Shown: positions 35,400-44,977, numbered from the stretch's first letter. The stretch: DNA of 46,390 bases from an uncultured Aquimonas sp. (GCA_946481615.1 CAMLOR010000002.1:1-46390), one strand, 5' to 3'. Notes: a model not told the origin generated them from the sequence alone. Numbers and translations are program-made.

Positions 35400-36586
35400 G
35401 CCGCGCCCCCGCCACCGCGGCGGTGCGTGCCGCGATCGACTGCGACGCCGCGCACGGCGCCGTCGTGCCGCCCATCGTGCTCTCCACCAATTTCAGTTTC
35501 GAAGGCTTCGCGCAGAAGCGCCGCTACGACTACACGCGCAGCGGCAATCCGACGCGTGATCAGCTCGGCGATGCGCTGGCCGAACTCGAGGGCGGCGCCG
35601 GCGGTGTCGTCACCAGCACGGGCATGGCCGCGGTGACGCTGGTGCTGGCGCTGCTTTCGCCGGGCGATCTGCTCGTCGTTCCGCACGACGGCTACGGCGG
35701 CAGCTGGCGGCTGTTCAACGCGCTGGCGAAGAAGAGCCACTTCACGCTCGCCACCATCGATTACAACGATCCGCGCGCGCTGGCCGCGGCGCTCGCCGCC
35801 GGCCCGAAGCTGGTGTGGATCGAAACGCCTTCGAACCCGCTGCTGCGCCTCACCGACATCCGCCACGTGGCCGACGCCGCGCACGCCGCGGGCGCGCTGG
35901 TGGTGGTCGACAACACCTTCCTCTCGCCCGCACTGCAGCAACCGATCTCGCTGGGCACCGATGTCGTGGTGCATTCGACCACCAAGTACATCAACGGGCA
36001 CAGTGATGTCGTGGGCGGTGCGGTGATCGCAAAGGATGCAGCGCTGCACGAACAACTCGTGTGGTGGGCGAACGCGCTCGGCCTCACCGGGTCGCCCTTC
36101 GACGCCTTCCTCACGCTGCGCGGCCTGCGCACGTTGCAGGCCCGCTTGCGCGTGCATCAGGAGAACGCGGCGGAACTGGCCGAGCGTCTGGTCGCGCATC
36201 CGGCGGTAGCCGCCGTGTACTACCCGGGGCTGTCGTCGCATCCGCAGCACGCGCTGGCGACGCGACAACAGGGCGGTTACGGCGCGATGCTGAGCTTCGA
36301 GCTGCGTGGCGGCGAAGCGGAAGTGCGCGCCTTCCTCGACGGACTGCAATGCTTCACGCTGGCCGAATCGCTGGGCGGCGTCGAAAGCCTGGTCGCGCAT
36401 CCGGCCACGATGACGCATGCGGCGATGAGCGCCGAAGCGCGTGCCGTTGCCGGAATTTCCGATGGGCTGCTGCGGTTGTCGGTCGGCATCGAGGCGGCCG
36501 AGGATCTGGCCGCGGATCTCGACGCCGGCCTCGAACGCGCGCTGCGCTGCGCGCGCGCCAAACGCGGCGCGGCGGTGACGGCATGA
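35396..36586 (+). CDS. metB: O-acylhomoserine-dependent gamma-synthase (cystathionine gamma-synthase type)
   Basis: 396 residues, PLP enzyme of the Cys/Met metabolism family: Y-D-Y-T-R-S-G-N-P-T-R near the start, V-D-N-T-F-L-S-P, and the PLP lysine K197 in H-S-T-T-K-Y-I-N-G-H-S-D. Near the end, E-S-L-G-G-V-E-S-L-V is typical. It joins O-acylhomoserine with cysteine to give cystathionine, or with sulfide if it works as MetZ. The start overlaps the metX stop and the stop overlaps the hom start, so all three are translationally coupled. Confidence 0.93.
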   Translation: MSRAPATAAVRAAIDCDAAHGAVVPPIVLSTNFSFEGFAQKRRYDYTRSGNPTRDQLGDALAELEGGAGGVVTSTGMAAVTLVLALLSPGDLLVVPHDGYGGSWRLFNALAKKSHFTLATIDYNDPRALAAALAAGPKLVWIETPSNPLLRLTDIRHVADAAHAAGALVVVDNTFLSPALQQPISLGTDVVVHSTTKYINGHSDVVGGAVIAKDAALHEQLVWWANALGLTGSPFDAFLTLRGLRTLQARLRVHQENAAELAERLVAHPAVAAVYYPGLSSHPQHALATRQQGGYGAMLSFELRGGEAEVRAFLDGLQCFTLAESLGGVESLVAHPATMTHAAMSAEARAVAGISDGLLRLSVGIEAAEDLAADLDAGLERALRCARAKRGAAVTA

Positions 36587-37932
36587 GTCTCGAGCTTCGT
36601 CGTTGCGCGGAGCCTGCGCGTCCATCCCGCGAGGAGACCCGTCATTCCGGCGAAGAGGCACGCCCATCTTGCGATGCGGCTCGTCATTCCCGCGAAGGCG
36701 GGAATCCAGGTGCCGGGCACGACGTCTTGCCGCGGCATCCTTCGGGCGAGGACGGGAATGCTCCTGCACAACACAATGCCTCGCACCTGGGTCCCCGCCT
36801 GCGCGGGGACGACGAAGGGCCTCGTCATTCCCGCGAAGGCGGGAATCCAGCGACTTGCGCCTCCACGCGGACATCACTGAGCGCGCAGCTGCTTGAGGGT
36901 GGTGCGGGCCGCCGCCTCGATCACCTGCCACGCTGGAACCTGCGCGCGGCAGCGCATTCCGCCAGCCTCGCCCTGCTCGGTACCGGCACCGTCGGCACCG
37001 CGTTCCTGCAGCGCCTCGCGCGTCTGGCGCCCGTCCACGACGACGCCCGCGCCTTGCGCCTGGCCGCCGTCGCGAACTCCCGCCTGCGCCTCGATCCGCA
37101 GGCGGCACTTTCAGGCGCGACGCAGGAACCGGCCAGCCTCCCCGCCGATATCGACGCCACCATCGCTGCGCTCGGTCCACGCGGCCGCCGCATCGTGATC
37201 GATGCCACCGGCAGCGAAGCCATCGCGGCACGCCATGCGGAATGGCTGGCCGCAGGCATCGACGTGGTCACCGCGAGCAAACTCGCCACCGGCGGCGCGC
37301 TGGCGCGCTGGAACGCGGTGCGCGATGCGTTGGCGGGCGGCGCGCGCTACGGCGACGCGGCGACGGTGGGCGCCGGCCTGCCGATTCTGCGCACGCTGCG
37401 TGAACTGCGCGCCGGCGGCGATCGCATCCGCGCCATCGCCGGTTCCCTCTCGGGCTCGCTCGCGTGGCTGCTCGCGCGACACGACGGACGCACGCCATTC
37501 TCGACGCTGGTGGCCGAAGCGCAGGCATTGGGCTACACCGAACCCGATCCACGCCAGGATCTCTCGGGCGAAGACGTGCGCCGCAAACTGCTGATCCTCG
37601 CGCGCACGGCGGGCGATGCACTGGACACGCGCGACGTCGAAGTCGAATCGCTCGCCGATCTTTCCGACGCCGATCTCGCCCAACGCCTGCGTGAGGGCCA
37701 CGCGCTGCGCTACATCGCACGCTGGCAGCCCGGCATCGCGCGTATCGCGCTCGAAGCCTTGCCCGCCGACGATCCCCTGCTGCAAGGCGAAGGCTGCGAC
37801 AACCGCGTCGCGATCTGGACCGACCGCTACCGCCATCGGCCGCTGGTGCTGCAAGGCCCCGGCGCCGGCGCCGAAGTCACCGCGGCGGCGCTACTCGACG
37901 ATGTGCTGGCGATCGCGCGCTCCTTACGCTAG
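36583..37932 (+). CDS. hom: Homoserine dehydrogenase with repeat-encoded N-terminal extension
   Basis: 449 residues from ATG 36583, which overlaps the metB stop (ATGA). The NAD(P)-binding motif L-L-G-T-G-T-V-G-T begins only at about residue 129. D-A-T-G-S-E-A, T-A-S-K-L-A-T-G-G-A and I-A-G-S-L-S-G-S-L mark the catalytic domain. It reduces aspartate semialdehyde to homoserine. Residues ~30-95 are translations of palindromic repeats (H-S-R-E-G-G-N-P twice, R-L-R-G-D-D once). The only in-frame standard starts before the core are ATG 36583 and TTG 36727, so at least one repeat unit must be translated if the gene is active. Confidence 0.9.
   Translation: MSLELRRCAEPARPSREETRHSGEEARPSCDAARHSREGGNPGAGHDVLPRHPSGEDGNAPAQHNASHLGPRLRGDDEGPRHSREGGNPATCASTRTSLSAQLLEGGAGRRLDHLPRWNLRAAAHSASLALLGTGTVGTAFLQRLARLAPVHDDARALRLAAVANSRLRLDPQAALSGATQEPASLPADIDATIAALGPRGRRIVIDATGSEAIAARHAEWLAAGIDVVTASKLATGGALARWNAVRDALAGGARYGDAATVGAGLPILRTLRELRAGGDRIRAIAGSLSGSLAWLLARHDGRTPFSTLVAEAQALGYTEPDPRQDLSGEDVRRKLLILARTAGDALDTRDVEVESLADLSDADLAQRLREGHALRYIARWQPGIARIALEALPADDPLLQGEGCDNRVAIWTDRYRHRPLVLQGPGAGAEVTAAALLDDVLAIARSLR
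36682..36851. repeat. Family B palindromic repeats within the hom 5' coding region
   Basis: Three hairpin units occur: ATTCCCGC/GCGGGAAT at 36686-36705 and again at 36827-36846, and an inverted GTCCCCGC/GCGGGGAC at 36791-36810. A degenerate half-unit is at about 36640-36660. The same family is at 46175-46264. This is the widespread proteobacterial 'CGTCATTCCCGCG' type of dispersed repeat. Confidence 0.92.
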
Positions 37933-37974
37933 CGCACGGCAGACGCGGCAACCGTTCGGAGCGTGTAGTGCCCC

Positions 37975-38010
37975 CATCCCGGCCTTCCCCCGCGAGCGGG
38001 GAGGGAGAAG
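37975..38010. repeat. GC hairpin between convergent hom and sdaA
   Basis: In the 135-bp convergent gap, CCCCG (37988-37992) pairs with CGGGG (37997-38001) around a CGAG loop, within a longer imperfect CTTCCCCC/GGGGAGG inverted repeat. It looks like another dispersed palindrome and could serve as a shared terminator, though without a T-tract. Confidence 0.45.
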
Positions 38011-38067
38011 TGCGGTGCCTCGCGACAACGATTCGTAGTGGGGCCGGTTGAGCTGGCGCCTCGGGTT

Positions 38068-39450
<1,383 letters not shown>

Positions 39451-39489
39451 GTCGATGCGATCCGGGGAAGTCGCCTATTCTAGCGCCGC

Positions 39490-39717
39490 ATGCGATTGAC
39501 CCTGTTCCAGCGCGATGACTGCCACCTGTGCGACCTCGCCCTCGACGAGCTGGCGCGCGCCCGCACGCCCGACTTCGAATCGGTATTCATCGACGGCGAC
39601 CCGGCGCTCGAAACCCGCTACGGCACCCGCATCCCGGTGCTGCGCCGCGAAAGCGACGGTGCGGAACTGGACTGGCCCTTCGACGCCGCGCGCGTGGCGG
39701 GTTTCATCGCGGGTTGA
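39490..39717 (+). CDS. Glutaredoxin-like (DUF836) small thiol protein
   Basis: 75 residues forming a minimal thioredoxin fold: L-T-L-F-Q-R-D-D-C-H-L-C-D-L-A has a CxxC redox pair (C-H-L-C), followed by D-G-D-P-A-L-E-T-R-Y-G-T-R-I-P-V-L, with the cis-Pro of the fold. It probably acts as a cytoplasmic disulfide reductase of unknown target. It starts 39 bp from the divergent sdaA. Confidence 0.92.
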   Translation: MRLTLFQRDDCHLCDLALDELARARTPDFESVFIDGDPALETRYGTRIPVLRRESDGAELDWPFDAARVAGFIAG

Positions 39718-39780
39718 AAAGTTCCATCAGCGGCGGCCCGCTCGTTCTCCGCAGCGGGAGTGCGACCTTGCGCGCACGAA

Positions 39781-39798
39781 TTATCGCATATACGATAA
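39781..39798. promoter_or_regulatory. AT-rich palindrome upstream of brnT (probable autoregulatory operator)
   Basis: TTATCG-CATATA-CGATAA is an inverted repeat with 6-bp arms, lying 9 bases before the brnT TTG in an otherwise very GC-rich region. BrnA is known to bind its own promoter as a repressor, so this is the likely operator, overlapping the core promoter. Confidence 0.6.
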
Positions 39799-39807
39799 AA
39801 GCGTCGC

Positions 39808-40077
39808 TTGGACCACGATCCCGCGAAGGCGCGCGGCAACCTGCGCAAGCACGGCATCGATCTCGCCCGCTGCGGCGAGATCTTCGAAGGGCCGATGCTC
39901 ACGCGCGAAGACCCGCGCGGATACGACGAGCAGCGGCTGGTGAGCCTGGGCTGCATCGGCCGGGAGATCGTGGTCCTGGTGTGGACGGACCGTACCGGCG
40001 GCCCGCGTTTCATCTCCTGCCGCAAGGCCACGCGCCATGAAAGACAAGCCTGGTTCGACGCCTTCCCGCCGCACTGA
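39808..40077 (+). CDS. brnT: BrnT-type ribonuclease toxin
   Basis: 89 residues starting at TTG 39808. It matches the BrnT fold: N-L-R-K-H-G-I-D-L near the start, F-E-G-P-M-L-T-R-E-D, R-L-V-S-L-G, V-L-V-W-T-D-R and the terminal I-S-C-R-K-A-T-R-H-E-R block. BrnT is a RelE-like RNase that halts translation and is neutralised by BrnA. Its 3' end overlaps the brnA start by 41 bp, the usual BrnTA order (toxin first). Confidence 0.93.
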   Translation: MDHDPAKARGNLRKHGIDLARCGEIFEGPMLTREDPRGYDEQRLVSLGCIGREIVVLVWTDRTGGPRFISCRKATRHERQAWFDAFPPH

Positions 40078-40321
40078 CGTGCCTTACGATCACAAGTCGA
40101 AGGCATCGACGCGCGAGTTCTGGTCGAAGGCCACGCCGCACACGGGCGTGGCGGAGCTGCGCGCGAAGCGCGGCCGGCCCGCGAAGCCCGCCGAGGAGAA
40201 GAAGCAGCAGATCGCCCTGCGCGTCGACAAGGACGTGCTCGACTGGTATCGCGCCCAGGGGGCCGGCTGGCAGACGCGCATGAACGCCGTGCTCCGCGCG
40301 TACCGCGACGCGACGATCTGA
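40037..40321 (+). CDS. brnA: BrnA-type antitoxin
   Basis: 94 residues. The C-terminal half is a ribbon-helix-helix-like segment, Q-I-A-L-R-V-D-K-D-V-L-D-W-Y-R, followed by G-A-G-W-Q-T-R-M-N-A-V-L-R-A-Y, typical of BrnA; the N-terminus binds BrnT. It neutralises the toxin and represses the operon. It ends 3 bp before the convergent GTPase gene. Confidence 0.93.
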   Translation: MKDKPGSTPSRRTDVPYDHKSKASTREFWSKATPHTGVAELRAKRGRPAKPAEEKKQQIALRVDKDVLDWYRAQGAGWQTRMNAVLRAYRDATI

Positions 40322-40324
40322 GTC

Positions 40325-41659
40325 TCAGCGCTTCAGGCGCGCCAGGATCTCGCCGCGCGCCTCGCGCAGGATGGAATCGCGGTCGAGCGATTCGACGATG
40401 TCCTGCACCACGCGCTTGGGCCCCTGGTCGCCCCAGCTCTTGCCGGCGGCGAGGTAACGCTCGGCGGCGCGCGCGATGAGGACGGTGGCGTACCACGCCA
40501 AGGCGCCCTGCGCGCCGGCCGTGACTAGCGTCGAAAGTCCGGCGCTGGCGCCCTTGAGCGCCGAGGCCACCAGATGCACGCCCCAGATCGCACCCATCAG
40601 CGCCGCCAGTTGCGCGGCGATGGTGGCGATGAGTTTGCCGGCCTCGGCGCGCGTCAGCGGCAGGCCGTAGATGCGCGACAGATGCATCACCAGCGCCACG
40701 TCGAGCGCGGCCGCGGCCAGAAGATCCGCCACCGGCACCGGATTGAGCGCCACGGCCATGCCTTTGGCGAGGCAATAGGTCCGCGTCACGCGTTCGGCGA
40801 GTCCGCGCCGCAACGCAGTGAGACGTTCGCCGACTTCGTCCGAGAGCCGGCCGGCGAACAGGGCCGCGTTGAGCGCGGCCAGTGTCTTTCCCTCGGCTTC
40901 GAGGATGGCGAGGATGCGCGCCTTGAGCGCCGAAACATCGGGGCGGCGTTCGCGTTCGAGCTCGCGTTCGCTGCCGTCGGCCTGCACCTGCAGCACGCGT
41001 TCGGGCGCGGGCAGCGCCATCACTTCGACGAGGTTTTCCGGCTGCACCGCGCCGCGTGCGTGTTCGAGCAGCTTCGCCCGCAACTCGGCGCGTTGTGCCG
41101 CGGTGTAGCGGTCGGCCTTGTTGAGCGCCAGCAGCAGCGGGCGCTGGGTGCGCGCCAACGCCTGCAAGGCATCGACTTCCACCGAGGTCATGTCGCCGTC
41201 CACCACGAACAGCACCAGATCGCTGCGGCCGGCCACTTCGTAGGCGAGCTTTTCGCGTTCTTCGCCGGAGAGTTCGTTGATGCCGGGCGTGTCGATCAGA
41301 TGCACGCCCTGGTCCTGCGTTTCCTGCCACGGTTGGCCGGCGGCGTGCGCGGTCGTGCCGTGCAGCACGCCGACCTCGAAGGCGTCGCGTCCGAGCAGCG
41401 CGTTGAGCACCGCCGACTTGCCCACGCTCACCCGCCCGAACGCGGCCAGGTGCAGATGGCCGTGCTCGATCTTGTCGAGCATGGCTTCCACCTGCGCGTA
41501 GTCGGCGGCAAGCGCGTCGCGCACGTCGGCGGGGATCGAACGATCGGCGAGCAGCGCGCGCAGGCTGCCCGCCGCCTGCGCAAGATGGCCTTCGTCGCGC
41601 GGCGCGGCGGGCGCTGCGCCCCGCCCGAACCAGCGCCGCACGCGCTCGCTCCAGCGCAT
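40325..41659 (-). CDS. Membrane-associated P-loop GTPase (Era/dynamin-like with DUF697-type tail)
   Basis: 444 residues from ATG 41659. The GTPase domain has A-F-G-R-V-S-V-G-K-S-A (P-loop, ~75-85), D-T-P-G-I-N-E (G3) and L-N-K-A-D-R (G4). The C-terminal ~180 residues are hydrophobic helices (A-L-N-P-V-P-V-A-D-L-L-A-A-A-A-L-D, G-A-I-W-G-V-H-L-V) like the YcjF/DUF697 family, for membrane attachment. It shares a D-G-S-E-R-E-L-E-R-E-R-R block with its paralog at 43366-44910. It is the last gene of a five-gene operon whose genes overlap by 1-4 bp; here TGATG couples it to the YceI gene. Its exact role is unknown. Confidence 0.85.
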   Translation of the reverse strand: MRWSERVRRWFGRGAAPAAPRDEGHLAQAAGSLRALLADRSIPADVRDALAADYAQVEAMLDKIEHGHLHLAAFGRVSVGKSAVLNALLGRDAFEVGVLHGTTAHAAGQPWQETQDQGVHLIDTPGINELSGEEREKLAYEVAGRSDLVLFVVDGDMTSVEVDALQALARTQRPLLLALNKADRYTAAQRAELRAKLLEHARGAVQPENLVEVMALPAPERVLQVQADGSERELERERRPDVSALKARILAILEAEGKTLAALNAALFAGRLSDEVGERLTALRRGLAERVTRTYCLAKGMAVALNPVPVADLLAAAALDVALVMHLSRIYGLPLTRAEAGKLIATIAAQLAALMGAIWGVHLVASALKGASAGLSTLVTAGAQGALAWYATVLIARAAERYLAAGKSWGDQGPKRVVQDIVESLDRDSILREARGEILARLKR

Positions 41660-42210
41660 CAGGAGGCGGGTTGCAGCACCAGCTTCGTGGTGACTTCGAC
41701 CTCGTGCGCGATCATTTCCGGATCGGTCCAGTCGCCGCCGCCCACGCCGAAGGCGGTGCGGTCGAGCGTGGCGCGGCCTTCGAGCGTGGCGCCGCCGGCC
41801 GAGGGCGTCCAGGTGAATTCGAGCGTCACGGGCTTGGCGACGCCGCGCAGCGTGAGCGTGCCCTGTGCCTCGAAGCCGGTGCCCTTGGCGACGAAGCGAT
41901 CGGCGACATACGTGGCCTTCGGCGTCTTCGCCACGTCGAAGAAATCGGCGTCCTTCAGCGTGCCGTCGCGTTCTTCGTTCTGCGTGTCGGCGGAAGCAAG
42001 ATCGACCGTGACATCGAACCGGCTGCCGGCCAGCTGCGCGGGATCGAAGGCGATCTTCGCGTCGAAGGTCTTGAACGCGCCGTCGAAAGCCTCGCCCTGC
42101 GCGCTGCCGGCGAACCGCAGCGAGGATTCCGCCGGCAACACGTTCCAATCCGCGGCCGTGGCAGTCGTGGCGGCGAACAGCATCAGCGGCAACAGGCGGC
42201 GCACGATCAT
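41659..42210 (-). CDS. YceI family periplasmic protein (copy 1)
   Basis: 183 residues with a signal peptide ending at T-A-T-A-A. It has the YceI lipocalin-like barrel: W-N-V-L-P-A-E-S-S-L-R-F, D-V-T-V-D-L-A-S-A-D-T-Q, F-F-D-V-A-K-T-P-K-A-T-Y and G-T-L-T-L-R-G-V-A-K-P-V-T-L. YceI proteins bind isoprenoid quinone-like lipids in the periplasm. Placed next to cytochrome b561 as in E. coli yceJI, it may supply or receive quinones. It overlaps cytochrome b561 (ATGA) and the GTPase (TGATG). Confidence 0.94.
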   Translation of the reverse strand: MIVRRLLPLMLFAATTATAADWNVLPAESSLRFAGSAQGEAFDGAFKTFDAKIAFDPAQLAGSRFDVTVDLASADTQNEERDGTLKDADFFDVAKTPKATYVADRFVAKGTGFEAQGTLTLRGVAKPVTLEFTWTPSAGGATLEGRATLDRTAFGVGGGDWTDPEMIAHEVEVTTKLVLQPAS

Positions 42211-42782
42211 GGAGCGGGTTCCTTCGGCAGGGGCGGCGCCACGCCCGGCGTCATGCGCGCCAGGGTGACGTCGCGGTCGACGAAATGGTGCTTGAGCGCG
42301 GCGGCCACATGGATCGACAACAGGATGGCCAGGACGATCCAACCGGTTTCGTGGATATCGTGCGCCAGATGCTTGAGTTCCGGATCCGGCCCGCTCAGCC
42401 GCGGCACCGGGAACAGTCCGAACCACTGAAGCGCGAAGTTCGAGGCCGAGTTGTAGAGCCAGCCCGACAGCGTCTGCGACAGCAGCAACAGGTAGAGCAG
42501 CCCGTGCGAAATCTCGGAGGCCGCCTTCTGCCACGGCGGCATGCCGGCGGGGTAGGGCGGCCGCTTGTCGACGAAGCGCCAGACCAGGCGCAGCACCACG
42601 ATCGCCAGCACGGTGAGCCCGACCGATTTGTGCAGCGCGTACACCTTCACCTTGGTGGGCGAATTCGGCAGCTCGTCCATCCAGAGGCCGACGATCACCA
42701 GGCCGATCACGCCGAGCGCCGTGGCCCAGTGCAGCGTCTTGGCAATCCAGCCCCACTGTTCCGGCGTATTGCGTGCCCCCAT
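42207..42782 (-). CDS. Cytochrome b561 family protein
   Basis: 191 residues, four membrane helices. Heme-ligand histidines appear in K-T-L-H-W-A-T-A, A-L-H-K-S-V-G, H-D-I-H-E-T-G-W and S-I-H-V-A-A-A-L-K-H-H. It is a di-heme membrane cytochrome that passes electrons between quinol and acceptors such as superoxide. It sits between two YceI genes, coupled by overlap on both sides. Confidence 0.95.
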   Translation of the reverse strand: MGARNTPEQWGWIAKTLHWATALGVIGLVIVGLWMDELPNSPTKVKVYALHKSVGLTVLAIVVLRLVWRFVDKRPPYPAGMPPWQKAASEISHGLLYLLLLSQTLSGWLYNSASNFALQWFGLFPVPRLSGPDPELKHLAHDIHETGWIVLAILLSIHVAAALKHHFVDRDVTLARMTPGVAPPLPKEPAP

Positions 42783-43369
42783 CAGTCGTCTCCCTTGGCG
42801 CGGGTGGCTTCCACTTCGATGCGCAGCTCGACCTCGTCGGCCACAACGTTCGGCAGCGAGATCATGCCGAATTCCGAGCGTTTCAGCACGGCGCGCGCCG
42901 AGAATCCGGCCGTGTTCTTGAACGTGTAGGGGTGACGGTCGACGTCGTTGAGCGTCACTTCCAGCGTGACGGGCGCGCGCTTGCCGCGCAGCGTGAGCTC
43001 GCCGGCCACCTTCATGCGGCGCTCGTCGATTTTTTCAACGCCGGTGGATTCGAAGCGCGCCTGCGCGAATTTCTCCACGTGGAAGAAATCGCGCTTGAGC
43101 ATGCGCTGCTTCCATTCTTCGTCGCCCAGGTCGAGCGTCGCGATGTCGATGGTGACTTCGACGCGCGCCGTGCCCCAGTCCTTCTCGTCGAACCACAGCG
43201 TGCCGGTGGGATGCGCGAAAGTGCCGAGCGCGTTCGAGAAGCGCAGATGCTTGCAGGCGAACGCGATGCGGGTGTGCACCGGATCGATCTCGTAACGCTT
43301 CGACTCGGCACGGGCCAGGCCGGCGGCCAGCAACAGGCACAGCGCACAGCAGAGGGTTTTCATGCTCAT
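42782..43369 (-). CDS. YceI family periplasmic protein (copy 2)
   Basis: 195 residues with a signal peptide (cleavage after G-L-A-R-A). YceI barrel motifs: Y-E-I-D-P-V-H-T-R-I-A-F, F-S-N-A-L-G-T-F, V-T-I-D-I-A-T-L-D-L-G, F-F-H-V-E-K-F-A-Q-A-R-F and G-E-L-T-L-R-G-K-R-A-P-V-T-L. D-P-x-H and F-F-x-x-x-K-F-P/A are the most typical. It diverges clearly from copy 1, suggesting different lipid ligands. Overlaps the upstream GTPase gene by ATGA and cytochrome b561 by TGATG. Confidence 0.95.
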   Translation of the reverse strand: MSMKTLCCALCLLLAAGLARAESKRYEIDPVHTRIAFACKHLRFSNALGTFAHPTGTLWFDEKDWGTARVEVTIDIATLDLGDEEWKQRMLKRDFFHVEKFAQARFESTGVEKIDERRMKVAGELTLRGKRAPVTLEVTLNDVDRHPYTFKNTAGFSARAVLKRSEFGMISLPNVVADEVELRIEVEATRAKGDD

Positions 43370-44910
43370 CGGGACGCTTCCTGGCCGGGGTTCGTCGCGT
43401 CGCGCTCGCGCCAGGCATCGAGTGCCAGCGCCGCCAGCGTCCTGAGGCGTTCGGCGGCCGGCTGCTCCAGGCCGTCGCGGAAGGCGTGCAGGGTCGCTTC
43501 GCGATCGAGCGCGGCGGTTTCGGCCAGGGTCTGCGCCACGGCGCGGCCGAGGCTGTCGAAGATCAGGCCGTAGGCCACGGCATGCAGCAGCCCGCCGCCG
43601 AGGGTGCCGAAGCCCGGGAAAGCCTTGAGCGCATTGCCTGCCACCGCCAGCGTGATGGACGTGGTGGTGCGCACGAGGCCGCCGGCACGTGCCAGGAAGG
43701 CGTCGATGTCGAGATCGCGAACCGGCAGTTGGTGGATCGCCGCCAGTTCGCGCACCAGCGCCGTGGCGAGGGCGCCCTGGATCACGAGATCGGTGCCGGG
43801 CGCCACCGCGGCCAGCGCACCGACGATGGCGCGGCGCGTGTACTTCGCGACCGTGGCCTCGCTGCGCTGCGCGCGCTGTTCGCGTTCGGCCTGCGCCAGC
43901 CCGGCGTCGACGTGCGCGAACAGCGCGGCCTCGCGTCCGGGCTCCAGCGCCGTGGCGCCGGCCCGCGCGAGTGTGCCGAGCTGGCGTTGCAGCGCGGCGA
44001 TTTCCGCGCGACGTTCGCGCACGATGCGGTCCTGCGTGCCGTCCGGCAGCTCGCGCGTCACGGTTTCCTCGAAGCCCGCGCTCACCGTCACGACGCGGGC
44101 GCCGAGCGGCGCGTAGCGTTGCTGCAGGCGTGCGAGCAGGGCGGCGCGTTCGTCGCTGCGGTAACGGTCGATCTTGTTGAGCGTGAGCAGCACGGGACGG
44201 CCGTAGCCTGCGAGCGCGCGCAGTTCGGCGTCCTGTGCGCGCGTGAGGTCGCCGTCGGCCACGTACACGACGGCGTGCGAGCGGGCGGCTTCGGCCTGCG
44301 CCAGGGCCGCTCGTACTTCGCCGTTCGCCTCGTGCGTGCCGGGAACGTCGGCCACTTCGAGTTCGCGGCCATCGGGCAGCACGCCGCGATGGCGCGAGAC
44401 CGTCTGCGTGGTGCCGCCGGTGACGCCGATCGCGGGCTGCGCCTGCGGCGCGAGGGCGCGCAACAGGCTGGATTTGCCGCTGGAGATTTCGCCGAACAGT
44501 GCGATCTGCACCGTGCCCTGTGCGCGACGGGTGTCGAGGTCCTGCAGTTCGCGGCGCGCCTGCGCGGCGGCGTCGCTTTCACGGTGGCCGGCCGTCCGGA
44601 GTTGCGTGGCGGCATCGCGCTCGACGCGTTCGATGCGCGCTTCGAGCGCGCCGCGATCGATCGGCGCAGGCTTCGGCACGCGCGTCGCGCGCGGATGCAA
44701 CAGCCGCCACACGAGCCAGGCCCCGCCGGCCCCGAGCGCCCCGAGCGCGACGAGGTAGGCGTAACGCATCCAGGCCGGCATCGCTTCCAGCCGCTGCCAC
44801 ACCGAGAGCGCCGAATCGGCCGCCGACAGCAGCGTGAAGGCGAGCGCGGCCACCAGCAGCACGACGGCGGCCGCAAGCACCAGCCGCGCGGGTTGGGAAG
44901 GGCGGGGCAT
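43366..44910 (-). CDS. Membrane-anchored P-loop GTPase, first gene of the YceI/cyt b561 operon
   Basis: 514 residues. Two N-terminal membrane helices (~10-30 and ~48-70) precede the GTPase domain: F-G-E-I-S-S-G-K-S-S-L (P-loop, ~140-150), D-V-P-G-T-H-E (G3) and L-N-K-I-D-R-Y (G4). A D-G-T-Q-D-R-I-V-R-E-R-R block matches the paralog at 40325-41659. The C-terminal region is helical and hydrophobic with A-P-G-T-D-L-V-I-Q-G and F-P-G-F-G-T-L-G-G-G-L-L-H-A. It is probably inner-membrane attached with the GTPase facing the cytoplasm. Function unknown; membrane remodelling or complex assembly is inference. Confidence 0.87.
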   Translation of the reverse strand: MPRPSQPARLVLAAAVVLLVAALAFTLLSAADSALSVWQRLEAMPAWMRYAYLVALGALGAGGAWLVWRLLHPRATRVPKPAPIDRGALEARIERVERDAATQLRTAGHRESDAAAQARRELQDLDTRRAQGTVQIALFGEISSGKSSLLRALAPQAQPAIGVTGGTTQTVSRHRGVLPDGRELEVADVPGTHEANGEVRAALAQAEAARSHAVVYVADGDLTRAQDAELRALAGYGRPVLLTLNKIDRYRSDERAALLARLQQRYAPLGARVVTVSAGFEETVTRELPDGTQDRIVRERRAEIAALQRQLGTLARAGATALEPGREAALFAHVDAGLAQAEREQRAQRSEATVAKYTRRAIVGALAAVAPGTDLVIQGALATALVRELAAIHQLPVRDLDIDAFLARAGGLVRTTTSITLAVAGNALKAFPGFGTLGGGLLHAVAYGLIFDSLGRAVAQTLAETAALDREATLHAFRDGLEQPAAERLRTLAALALDAWRERDATNPGQEASR

Positions 44911-44977
44911 GGCGCGCAGATTACGTGATCCGGCGGACGCGGGCGCGAAGAATCCGTTGGCGCTCGTCCCGCGACAG

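Noticed and set aside
36640..36851. Possible CRISPR array in the hom 5' region
   Set aside because: Repeats are few, palindromic, in both orientations, with unequal spacers; they match a dispersed repeat family also seen near hemE.
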